Assembly: GCA_039000515.1 (NCBI GenBank)
Contig: JBCFYV010009882.1
Location: 64,460,817-64,524,816 of the forward strand
Direction of reading: 5' to 3'
DNA: 64,000 nucleotides
Source of the DNA: Timema cristinae
Lineage: Eukaryota > Arthropoda > Insecta > Phasmatodea > Timematidae
The position numbers were made by a program, and so were the translations under genes. How positions within the stretch are numbered: the stretch's first letter is position 1; each line of letters opens with the position of its first letter. Positions 1 through 64,000 of the stretch are shown here, piece after piece. A model generated the notes under the pieces. It was not told where the DNA came from and did not search any database. It saw nothing but the letters and a program-made list of their open reading frames with translations.

Positions 1-483
1 AGAAAATGCACGCGTCAGAAAAGCAGTTACATTCTAATACAAATAATGTCACATTCAATAATTCGATCATTTCTTCGCAAAACTCTACTCGCCCATTAGG
101 ATCATCCTCGCATAATATTTGATGTACCTCCATTTTATACGGAATAGACTTATTTAATTTGTATATCTTATGAACCGAACCAATTGATACACCAGTAGCT
201 TTAGGCACTTCATGTAGTGAACTCTTGGGATTTTCCGTCAAGTGCCCACAATTTCCATTCGAGTTAAATTACTCAATACTGTAATTACAGTCCGTTTTAT
301 GTTTGCGACAAATCCAGTTTCTTTAAATCTTGAAACGAGATCAAAAACAAAACTATATGATACATTTTCACCCCGGTGTCTTTGATTGAATGTTGCTGCC
401 GTTCTTCGAGAACATTGAGACCCGGTTCCATACAGAAAAAAAACATATCTGTTTTCTCTTCCAGAATGTAAACCATTTTTCAA
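1..483 (-). pseudogene. Tc1/mariner-superfamily transposase remnant (N-terminal HTH part), runs off the window
   Basis: Minus-strand translation gives MKNGLHSGRENRYVFFLYGT, then FNQRHRGENVSYSFVFDLV and RFKETGFVANIKR. In a shifted frame it continues with LTENPKSSLHEVPKATGVS, IGSVHKIYKLNKSIPYKME and EDDPNGRVEFCEEM. This is the paired helix-turn-helix N-terminal half of the arthropod transposase type annotated as DUF4817-like with a DDE domain. Frame changes show it is dead. The catalytic part should lie before base 1. It resembles the 41373-41860 remnant in type, which covers the other half. Confidence 0.75.
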
Positions 484-934
484 GATTTGATATTAACAGT
501 AGAAGGCAAACGAGACAACTAATGGATATATAACTTTGATTTATAGTAAAAACAACTTTTTGTTTACGATCTTACACACAAACACTTGTACATTCCCAAG
601 CTATGTTTGAATAGGTCACATTATACTGCCGCACCCGGTGCCTGCGACACAGAAACTTGTGAGGGTCATCTCTCGTGATAGCTGTTAATTTTAAGTGGTC
701 TTAACCTGGATTAGTTTTAAATATAAAACAACTTTAAAATCCATTTAGAGTGGACCCTACCCAGATTTTTTTTTTAAATTCAATGCCTCCATAATTCGTT
801 TGAAGTGATCCGCACGTTGATTTTTTTTTAAATATGTGCTTATAGACTTTATTTAAATTGGTTTTTAAATTTAAATTAGAGTTCAATGCATCGTTCTCCC
901 ACCAAATAATTATTTCACATATTTTTTGTGTAAT
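484..934. other. AT-rich sequence, no gene seen
   Basis: Contains a short GC-richer patch near 625-680 but no supported exon. If the gene ends at 935-1019 this would be its 3' flank or UTR; nothing else recognisable. Confidence 0.4.
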
Positions 935-1019
935 TTAAAACAATATTTGAAGCAACATTAGAGGAAGGCATGGCATACCTGTGCCCTCTCCCCCCGCCGC
1001 TGTAGGCATGTCTATGCCG
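935..1019 (-). CDS. Possible terminal coding exon of the ERG gene
   Basis: On the minus strand an acceptor-like cttacttag precedes an open stretch in the phase needed after the 4884-4987 exon. It would encode (S)GIDMPTAAGGEGTGM, then PCLPLMLLQILF and TAA. A minus-strand AATAAA occurs about 85 nt further on (near 849). A splice-donor-like site inside it (GGCACAG before gtatgc) allows other readings. No recognised homology; this is a suggestion only. Confidence 0.2.
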
Positions 1020-1803
1020 CTAAGTAAGCCCATCCAAGGTTCAGTAAGGAAACAAAAAGTCTACATCTTAATTTCTTCCCAATGTAGTCTCATTTAAGGG
1101 AGCGAGGAGGGTTGTAGATGAACATTTACCATCTTATGCATTTTTATTAAAAAAAAACTAATTTATTTACAAACATAAAATAAAGTGTTTACGTTGAATT
1201 ATTTATTCAAACATTCCATTCGGGTTAGTAGAGTAAACAGATATTTGTTTATAAAGAATCCGATTAGTCAAAAGAAAACAAAAAAATAACGATTATAGTT
1301 AAAGTAAAGATTTGAATTTATAGTAAATAACTAATTAAAATTTGGTGAAACAATTCTAATCTGGACAGAGAACTGTAACACACCCAGCTGCCTCATTCAT
1401 TTAGGAGCCGGGGAGAGGCCTCCTTGGGATTCAGGTCACATTGTTCCTGAAGGGGATGAGACCAAGGAGATTCCAATAAACACCTCATAAGCCCCTGTCT
1501 CCCAGATTCTAGCCGTATCCAACCTACAGAACATGAAAGAATTGGCTTACCCCAGGTATGGTGACTGTATATACACCACGATCTCGGTTTCTACATTGAG
1601 GCCAATATATAACCAGCTTGGAAACATAATCTTCCGGACGTGAATAATCGGGGCTGCAGTTCTCCTAACAAATGGAGCCCAACCTAGAGACTTCTGAGTG
1701 ACAAATCCTAGCGGCTTCATGGATGCGGTAAGCAGCGACTATGTGACGACGAGGCTACTCGTGGTTGAGCCTTGTATCTCTGCCTCCCTCTATTCCTGAT
1801 TCC

Positions 1804-1808
<5 letters not shown>

Positions 1809-1846
<38 letters not shown>
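1809..1846. repeat. (TG)n microsatellite
   Basis: About 19 uninterrupted TG units directly before the RT remnant. The in-frame Cys-Val run it encodes is an artefact. Confidence 0.95.
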
Positions 1847-1848
<2 letters not shown>

Positions 1849-1853
1849 GGGAA

Positions 1854-2560
1854 AAGGGGGTTATCAGGGTCAACTATGACTTCTGGGTTTGCATAGAGCA
1901 TAATCTCACGCCAGAGGGTAAAGTGCGTTGGACTATAACGAAGGGTTCGTCCATGGTCAAACTAGATTTGCTTGGAGGGTTCTACCAAGTCTTTAGTATT
2001 TTAGTCGGCTTTAAATGGGGCAAACCCTGTTGCCATCTATTGTGTTGTCGGTCATCAAAGAGCTTGTTCGAGAAGTTAAATGAAGACGTCTGGGTCTCAA
2101 AGAATGGGCCTACCTAAACGATTTCCTGTTCTTAGGAAATCTTGACGAGGAAGTACTGGTCATTCTCGGAGATTTGGGACTAGTGATTTATCCTGACAAG
2201 TAGACTGTGATATCATGCCACTAACAATGCTACTTAGGCTTCCAGCTAGAATCCATTACAAATAATTGACGCTTTACACATTATTACAAGCCAAAGTAAG
2301 GGTAAGACTAAGACACTGCATATATGAGTACCCGGTATGGTAAGGCTTCACCCTGAAATGGCCTGACTATGCAACCACTCAGGCCTACCATGAAAACGGT
2401 GGTATATCCTTTTCTTTCCTAGTGGAACCAATCTGGACTCACTCTAAATGGAGGAACTCCAATGGAACATGGACAACAGTCTATTCCGATACCACTCTGA
2501 CATCATTGACGGGTACCATCTCGGAATCCAGGTACAGCTGGGTCCAGCAGCTGTGACAGC
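1854..2560 (+). pseudogene. Reverse transcriptase remnant, DIRS- or Gypsy-like
   Basis: Plus-strand frames with breaks give TPEGKVRWTITKGSSM, VKLDLLGGFYQV, VGFKWGK, then in another frame YLNDFLFLGNLDEEV and LGLVIYPDK followed by YLGFQLESI. The order KLDL..GFYQV, then a YLDD-like motif (YLND), then LGFVI..KS, then FLGF is that of the RT palm and thumb. The wording is closest to DIRS-type retroelements, but Gypsy is not excluded. Stops and frameshifts show it is inactive. Sequence to about 2560 (EELQWNMDNS) may be RNase H-side residue. Confidence 0.55.
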
Positions 2561-3742
2561 CCCTACAAATCATCGTTGCCGACGTGATGGCCGCTCTAGT
2601 ATTTCTGCTATCTACCAATAAGGAGGTATGTCCAGCGGGAATCCGACTAGACACTGACTTAGCCTCGGTGCTTCACGTGCTGCTTTCGGGGACGGGTTTG
2701 GTGTTATTAAACCCTCTTCTCAGGCAACTGCACATGCACCTATTGAGGTTTTTGCATGGTGTATTTTTGGATGGTTTCTTGGTGTCCTCGGAATGAAACC
2801 CAGCAAACGCAGTCAAGCGAATGATGATATTTAACAACCAAGGATGTAAGTGGCCTCTACGTACTATATCAACCTTATTATCCTTTTAAACGAATTGAAC
2901 ATGTAAATAATTAAAAATAAATATGGAAGGAGGAGAAATTATCCTTGGCCTCTCCTTTTCAATCTAAAATGTCCTCCTGGATCTTCTATCGCCCTCAGCC
3001 ACCGCGAAACTCATATACAACCAGGTGTGAGGGTAGGATTGAAATTCAGTAACGATTGGGAAGGGAAACAAGTCCAAATACAAGAAACAGCTGAGAATAT
3101 TTAATTTTTATTCTTGCATTTAGTTATTGATGAACATCTAATTAGGTAGATGTCCAAATGGTTGTTCTAAAGAAAGGGAAAATATATTAGTGATAGTAAG
3201 ATGGTAACATGATCCCTAGTTCACTCGGCTGGGATTTGAATCCATACATTCCTATCTTTGATTAGCAAGTGCAAAGTGAATTCAGCACATGAAACCAGTT
3301 GCCTTCCGTTTCGTGTAAAAGGGTTTCCTATGTGGAGAATTAAAAATCCAAAAAAGCTTCAAATTACTTCAAAAGTATATCAATATTATTTTTAAAGTAT
3401 TATTTTCTTAATACACTATCAGATTTTGTTTAGTTAATAAGTTATCACTAAAGAAATTTAACGTACAATTTCTAAAACAACGGATTTGGTCAAAGCATTA
3501 CTTACTAAATTTAACAAATCTAAACGCCATGAACTCTGAGAATCCACCCATAAATTAAATAATACCGTAACTTTGGTTTTGTATCATATAGATTTACTTA
3601 TAACTTATTTTTTATATTGTAGTGTCAATATTTTATAGCTCATTAATGCAAGTCAAAAATTATATTAATGTATTTATTGTAATTAATTAAACAAACACTT
3701 ATTTAACTTCTGAATCTTCATATTTATGTGTAACATTGCCAT
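2561..3742. other. Intergenic or intronic sequence, no gene seen
   Basis: The first 300 bases are GC-richer than the rest and may be the end of the retroelement at 1854-2560. Around 3190-3260 a minus-strand stretch (GGATTCAAATCCC then AGCCGAGTGAAC) resembles a decayed family B SINE head. The remainder is AT-rich with no supported feature. Confidence 0.4.
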
Positions 3743-3782
<40 letters not shown>

Positions 3783-3785
3783 TAG
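3743..3785. repeat. Compound (GT)n(GA)n microsatellite
   Basis: A run of GT units passes directly into GA units, then a short gaaata repeat. Confidence 0.95.
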
Positions 3786-3834
3786 AAATAGAAATAAAAG
3801 AAACAAGTGATTATTCTTTATTTCCTATACAATG

Positions 3835-4086
3835 AACCACCTCGGCGGCGTAGCTAGCTAATGCACTAGTTTCGTGTTTATTTGGACTGCTGAGGACGCG
3901 GGATCAAGGTTTTAATCTTGCTCTGGTAAACTGGGCAGGGGTTGTCCTAAATGGTTTTCCACTTTCTCTTCACGCAAATGCGGGTTCACTTTCTCTATAA
4001 TCAACCTTCCCAATTAGAGCCCATTAGCGTAATTAGAACTTAGGCGTACAACCCGAACGAGTAGTAAGACGCGGTGTTAAATAAAA
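3835..4086 (+). mobile_element. Family B tRNA-derived SINE
   Basis: The head has an A-box-like region (CGGCGTAGCTAGCTAATGC) and a decayed B box, then the B body (TCCTAAATGGTTTTCCACTT) and the shared tail ending CGAGTAGTAAGACGCGGTGT. It is flanked by an 11-bp direct repeat CCTATACAATG at 3824-3834 and 4087-4097, a target-site duplication. Several substitutions from the 63-kb copy show it is older. Confidence 0.88.
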
Positions 4087-4883
4087 CCTATACAATGGTA
4101 TGCATAATATGACATCTCTTAAGAGTGTCCGCAAATATCTGTATAAGTCCTATGGAGGTCACTGAGGATGCCTTAGTTTGACTCGATATTATTAGTCATA
4201 AAAAAAAGCTGTTTTAAACGTCATGTACGAAATTAGTGGTCAAAAACTCACAACCATTCCTTAATCTAGTAAGGCTCACTTTCATTAAGTTGAAGTTTCA
4301 CATTCTGAACTCACATGATAGAAAAAATCCTGGTTTGACATCGAACTATTCAAACAACCTTTGTCAAATATTTAATATAATAGGCTACATTACCCAGGAT
4401 AGTATTACTTAGTCGCAAAAAGGTGACAATTTAATACAGATTTACTGCACATAAAACAAACTAGTAGGATTTTGATATTGCCATGATTGAACTTATTATA
4501 TTTTGCCCTTAAATTTTATGATTTAGTTTCCATTTCTGATAATACAAAAAGTATTTCAACTATTTCTTAATCAATATCAATTAATATATTATATAAATAT
4601 TTTAGTAATTTAATGCATAGGAAATTAAAATTTTAATCAACCTAGTAAGATCATTATAATTTAAAGTAATGTACGTTTATGTTTCATTTTAAGTTATGAG
4701 CATTTATATACGTATTAATTAAAATTATGGTTAGTTTCTAGAGTAGAATATATCTGTTTTTCCTCATAAACAATCTATATACGATCATAATTTATAATTA
4801 TGATGAATCAATCATCTCAACAATATATATATATATATATAATTATGCCTATAGAGGGGATAATAATATAATGTTGTTTGTAC
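4087..4883. other. AT-rich flank or intron, no gene seen
   Basis: Very AT-rich; a (TA)n microsatellite lies at about 4823-4841, just outside the 3'-most supported exon. No other feature recognised. Confidence 0.5.
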
Positions 4884-60615
<55,732 letters not shown>

Positions 60616-61419
60616 CTAATTAACATCAAGCGAAAAAACATAAATTTAATAAACACCATACTCATACTTATTATTGTAATTACATACAAGTATTAAATTG
60701 ATGCAGTTTATTTTATTACAATAACTACCCGTTCCTCTATAGAGATAAGAAAGGTCACCCATCAAAGACCCTAGACCGAATTAACCAGCTAATATATTGG
60801 CTTGTTTGCAACACAATCATTACTGTATTCCTCCTACTTCTGGTTCTTTATTTAAAAAAAGGGTATTTTCCTCCTTTTTCTTTAATAGATTTCTAATTGT
60901 GTTCCTCTATATCTTGTTAGTTTTTGAGTATCCATCCTTAAATATAAATTTTGCTAAAATAAAATAGCGTTTATGAAAGAAATTGTAAGACTAATCCAAA
61001 ATGTACCCATGTAAAAAATATCTTAAATGTTTATGAGAAAATCAAAACTAGATTAATCGGGTGAAAGTTAACTCCCAAGATTTTCAGTTGTCTAAAATAT
61101 CGGTCAAGTAAAAACCATTGCTCATTGCATATCTCTACACATATTTTCCTGATAGTTCACTATTCAGTGTGTACTCTTAGAACAAATGGAAAGTCACAGT
61201 GAAGTAAATGTTGATTAAACTTGTTTATAAAACATTTCGTGCAATCTCATAGGAGTCAAATCAATATAGTAATAATCCACTTAGAAATAGGGATTGGGTA
61301 CTTAAGCCATGATTTTACCTTTAACCCCTTACCCTACTTTATTGTCACGCTATTTTGGGTGGGTTTTTCCAGATGTCATGCTTGAGCAGGATTTGACCTT
61401 TATCGAATTTCAGGTCACT

Positions 61420-61740
61420 TGGATGATATTTATCGAATCTATTTTGGGACTCAATCTCAGCGTTAGAATGACACGTCAAGTCAAGAATAGACGGGTGATG
61501 ACGTAGAATATATTTTTAGAAATATATATTAAATAATTTATTTTGAGAAATATGATTCAATCCCAGAACTCTCTGGGTGGCACGACCCATCGAGAAATAA
61601 ATTGTCATGTGATGACGTCAGAATATATATAAACAAAATCTATTTTGGGAAATAATACTCTACCTCCCATCGGGACAGGAATATAGGGGTGACAATTTCA
61701 GAATATATTTTAGGAAAAATATAAACATAGAATATATTTT
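61420..61740. repeat. Degenerate tandem repeat with GTGATGACGTCAGAATATAT
   Basis: The phrase GTGATGACGTMAGAATATAT recurs near 61495, 61610 and 61688, each followed by TATTTTGGGAAATA-like text. Spacing is about 115 and 78 bp. Confidence 0.7.
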
Positions 61741-61822
61741 AGGATGGTGGCTTGATATGTTGATACAGGGATAGGCAAAAGGTTATTTAAGACTTAATAA
61801 TCTATTTCTGGAAATATGGTTT

Positions 61823-62335
61823 ATAGACTCAACTAAAAAAGTTGTACGGAATCGTGTAAAAGGGGTACATTTCGACCAAAAGGCGAAGAAACTGGTCAAA
61901 AGGGTTCCACGCTCAACTGAAATGGGTACAGTATTGAGTAAAAAGGGTACGTATTGACCAAATGATAAAAAAATACGCAAAAGGGGTGCGTACCGACTGA
62001 AAGGAAAACCAAATTGTTCAAAAGGGGTAAGTGAAGGATACAGAGTTGAGTTAAAGTTGTATGTATCGACTAAAATGGGATCAAAATTGACAAAAGTGTT
62101 TAACTTAAAGGGTGTGGAAAAAAATGTGGAAAATAGGACAATATATTGACAAAAAGGGGAACAGAACTAATAAAAATGGGAGCGTATCTACCAAAAGAAG
62201 AAAAAAGTTGAACAAAAGGGTGCGCGTTCGATTAAACAGTGGTACAGAATGCAAAAGGGGTACATATCGACCCAAAGGAGAACAGAACTGAGCAAAAAGT
62301 GTGCGTGTTCAAATAAAAAGGGGGGGGGGGAGGGG
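61823..62335. repeat. About 40-bp degenerate minisatellite
   Basis: About a dozen divergent units, each made of two related half-units: AAAAGGGGTACGTATCGACC and AAAAGGNGAACAGAATTGAG. The last unit runs into a poly-G tract (62319-62335). Confidence 0.85.
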
Positions 62336-62695
62336 GACCTCCCACATTTTCTATCACAAGTAGATCAAATACTTAGTAATATTTTATGGAATAAATATAT
62401 GTTATATTTAAAAGTAATATTTATTATGAAATAATTATAATATATTAGCTAAATTAGCATTTTTATCTAGATGAATAAGAAAACGTAACTACATTTTTGG
62501 GGAAAATAGTAAAAAGGGGAGGAATAAAGAAGGAAGAGTTTAGAGGAGTTAATCATACTTACGCATAAAGAGAGAGGCAGAGAAAGGGAAACCTATAAAA
62601 TACTTATAAAATAAAACTAATGGTGAATGCAGATGGTCGAGATTATTTTACCAGTCGACAAATTAAATATATATTTTGTGGACAGTAATAATGTT

Positions 62696-62972
62696 TTATT
62701 ATTATTAGCACCGCGTCTTACTACCCGTTCGGGTTATACGCACTTACGCCAATGTGTAATGTTAGGGTGATTGTGAGATGAAATGAAGGACCTACAGTTT
62801 AACGTGGAATCCGAACCACGGTGGCGACCTGGCATTCCACACATTCACAAGATATCTTGTCAGAGGTGTAGGAAGGGTTTGGAAATCAGATAAATCTGTG
62901 CCGGGACCGAGGATCGAACCCCGGCCGCCAGCATAGAAGTCTGACACTTTACCCCTAGACCACCAGGTCACC
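62696..62972 (-). mobile_element. Family A tRNA-derived SINE, recent copy
   Basis: A short ATT tail, TTAGCACCGCGTCTTACTAC, body, head to CTAGACCACCAGGTCACC. A perfect 13-bp duplication CAGTAATAATGTT lies at 62683-62695 and 62973-62985. Confidence 0.95.
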
Positions 62973-63152
62973 CAGTAATAATGTTAATTATTTAAAAAAA
63001 ATATTTGTTTAGTGAATATTTTAAAATGAATAAAACTATTTATTTGCTATAAACGTTTGTTTGGCATTGTCTTTAAATTATAATTCGAATAGAATACATA
63101 CTTTGAACACTTTTTTTAAAACTCTGTGAACAAGTGTTTCTCGTTGGTCTCA

Positions 63153-63410
63153 CCTGCCTCAGTGGCGTAGTTGGCTAACGCGCTTGTAGTGTTGAGCTCG
63201 ACTGCTGAGGACGGGGAGATCGAGGTTCGAATCTCGGTCGAGTGAACTGGGGGGGGGGGTTCCTAAATGGTTTTCCACTCTCCCTCCACGCAAATGCAGG
63301 TTCACTTCCTCAAATTCAACCTTCCCAATTCCTAATCCATTAGCGTAATTAGTACTTAAAGCGTATAACCCGAACGGGTAGTAAGACGCGGTGCTAAATA
63401 TTATTAATAA
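63153..63410 (+). mobile_element. Family B tRNA-derived SINE, recent copy
   Basis: GCCTCAGTGGCGTAGTTGGC head, GAGGTTCGAATCTCGG B box, a poly-G run, body, tail CCCGAACGGGTAGTAAGACG and TAA-like end. A perfect 12-bp duplication TCGTTGGTCTCA lies at 63141-63152 and 63411-63422. Best family B reference here. Confidence 0.95.
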
Positions 63411-63482
63411 TCGTTGGTCTCATAACACGCTACAACGTCAAGGCATAGCATCAGACGTATACGATCTTGTCCACACCTACCG

Positions 63483-63485
<3 letters not shown>

Positions 63486-63517
<32 letters not shown>
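63486..63517. repeat. (TA)n microsatellite
   Basis: About 16 TA units. Confidence 0.95.
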
Positions 63518-63519
<2 letters not shown>

Positions 63520-64000
63520 TACTGACCAATATTTGTGTAACACATTTGTTGCTAGATAGCCCCTGATTGCGCTTATATTTATTGAAGTCACCTTGAATCT
63601 ATTTTTGAAATAATAGCTAAGACACAAGGATTATATAATGTATTTTCAATCATGGCCTTTAGCAAAAGTGTGGCACAACTTTATTTATAAGATAGTGATT
63701 TCCAGTAGCTGTGGACAGAGTTCATAACACAGGGGGGAAAGTATAACTGTGTGGTCTTAGGATGGCCTCCTTGATTAAGATAGAATGACATGTTGTTATG
63801 GAAAATTGTGAATAATCCGATTTTACAGGTCATTTATATTATAGACTTGTGACTTTCAACAAATTAGGTTATGAATACCTTTCGGTACTCTATATATTCA
63901 CATCCCCCCCTTTCCCCGCGTACATCCCGTATTAGCAGTAAGACACATAGCACGAAAAAAGGGCAAACTTATGTTTAGTGACAGGCCGGTAGGAGATAAA

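Larger units (their letters stand above)
60616..64000 (-). other. Upstream ERG intron, no further exon found
   Basis: I looked for the S1-S5 words expected upstream (for example an exon ending in TG before GT) and found none. It contains the repeats at 61420-62335, a family A and a family B SINE, and a (TA)n at 63486-63517. Confidence 0.55.

Noticed and set aside
1809..2117. 102-codon frame starting in a Cys-Val run
   Set aside because: The start is the TG microsatellite; the downstream part is an RT remnant that continues in other frames.

Overview
This window is AT-rich, intron-dominated, repeat-laden eukaryotic nuclear DNA. The only host gene I can support lies on the minus strand. It encodes an ERG-type voltage-gated potassium channel (KCNH2/6/7 class; Drosophila seizure, sei, is the insect member). 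The protein wording (an ERG-type SVGFGN filter, the [18 protein letters not shown] stretch of the cyclic-nucleotide-binding-homology domain, and a C-terminal poly-Q after a short coiled coil) fits an arthropod, probably an insect. The species is not determined. || Gene layout, 5' to 3' (high to low coordinates): turret exon 60495-60615; pore and S6 exon 57182-57302; C-linker exons 55585-55745 and 54302-54450; CNBHD exons 48406-48548 and 46997-47190; cytoplasmic tail exons 43293-43501, 40872-40999, 30763-30852, 25516-25566, 14015-14357, 9489-9627 (coiled coil and poly-Q) and 4884-4987. Splice sites are GT-AG and codon phases join through the whole chain. Two further exons are only candidates: 8991-9065 (75 nt, phase 0-0) and a possible terminal exon at 935-1019. 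The N-terminal PAS domain, S1-S4 and most of S5 were not found and should lie beyond base 64000. The exons at 30763-30852 (90 nt) and 25516-25566 (51 nt) are short, symmetric (phase 1-1) and buried in what otherwise looks like a 26.5-kb intron. || The introns hold mobile DNA: a decayed hAT/ZBED-type transposon (18763-21770); LINE remnants (15221-17785, 18241-18600, 23190-23400); a DIRS/Gypsy-like reverse transcriptase remnant (about 1854-2560); a Helitron helicase remnant (52497-53380); two Tc1/mariner-superfamily transposase remnants (1-483, 41373-41860); several MITEs (hAT-like, piggyBac-like); and many tRNA-derived SINEs. || The most notable repeat observation is that three SINE families with different tRNA-like heads (A, B and C here) end in the same 3' tail with a CCCGAACGGG hairpin and an ATT/TAA microsatellite. 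One insertion is only the tail, about 44 bp, yet has a 13-bp target-site duplication. This points to one shared LINE machinery that reads the tail. Other structures include a tRNA-like fold-back palindrome (37029-37420), several degenerate minisatellites, a near-identical 181-bp tandem duplication (47534-47895), and strand-asymmetric purine/pyrimidine blocks (49-51 kb).
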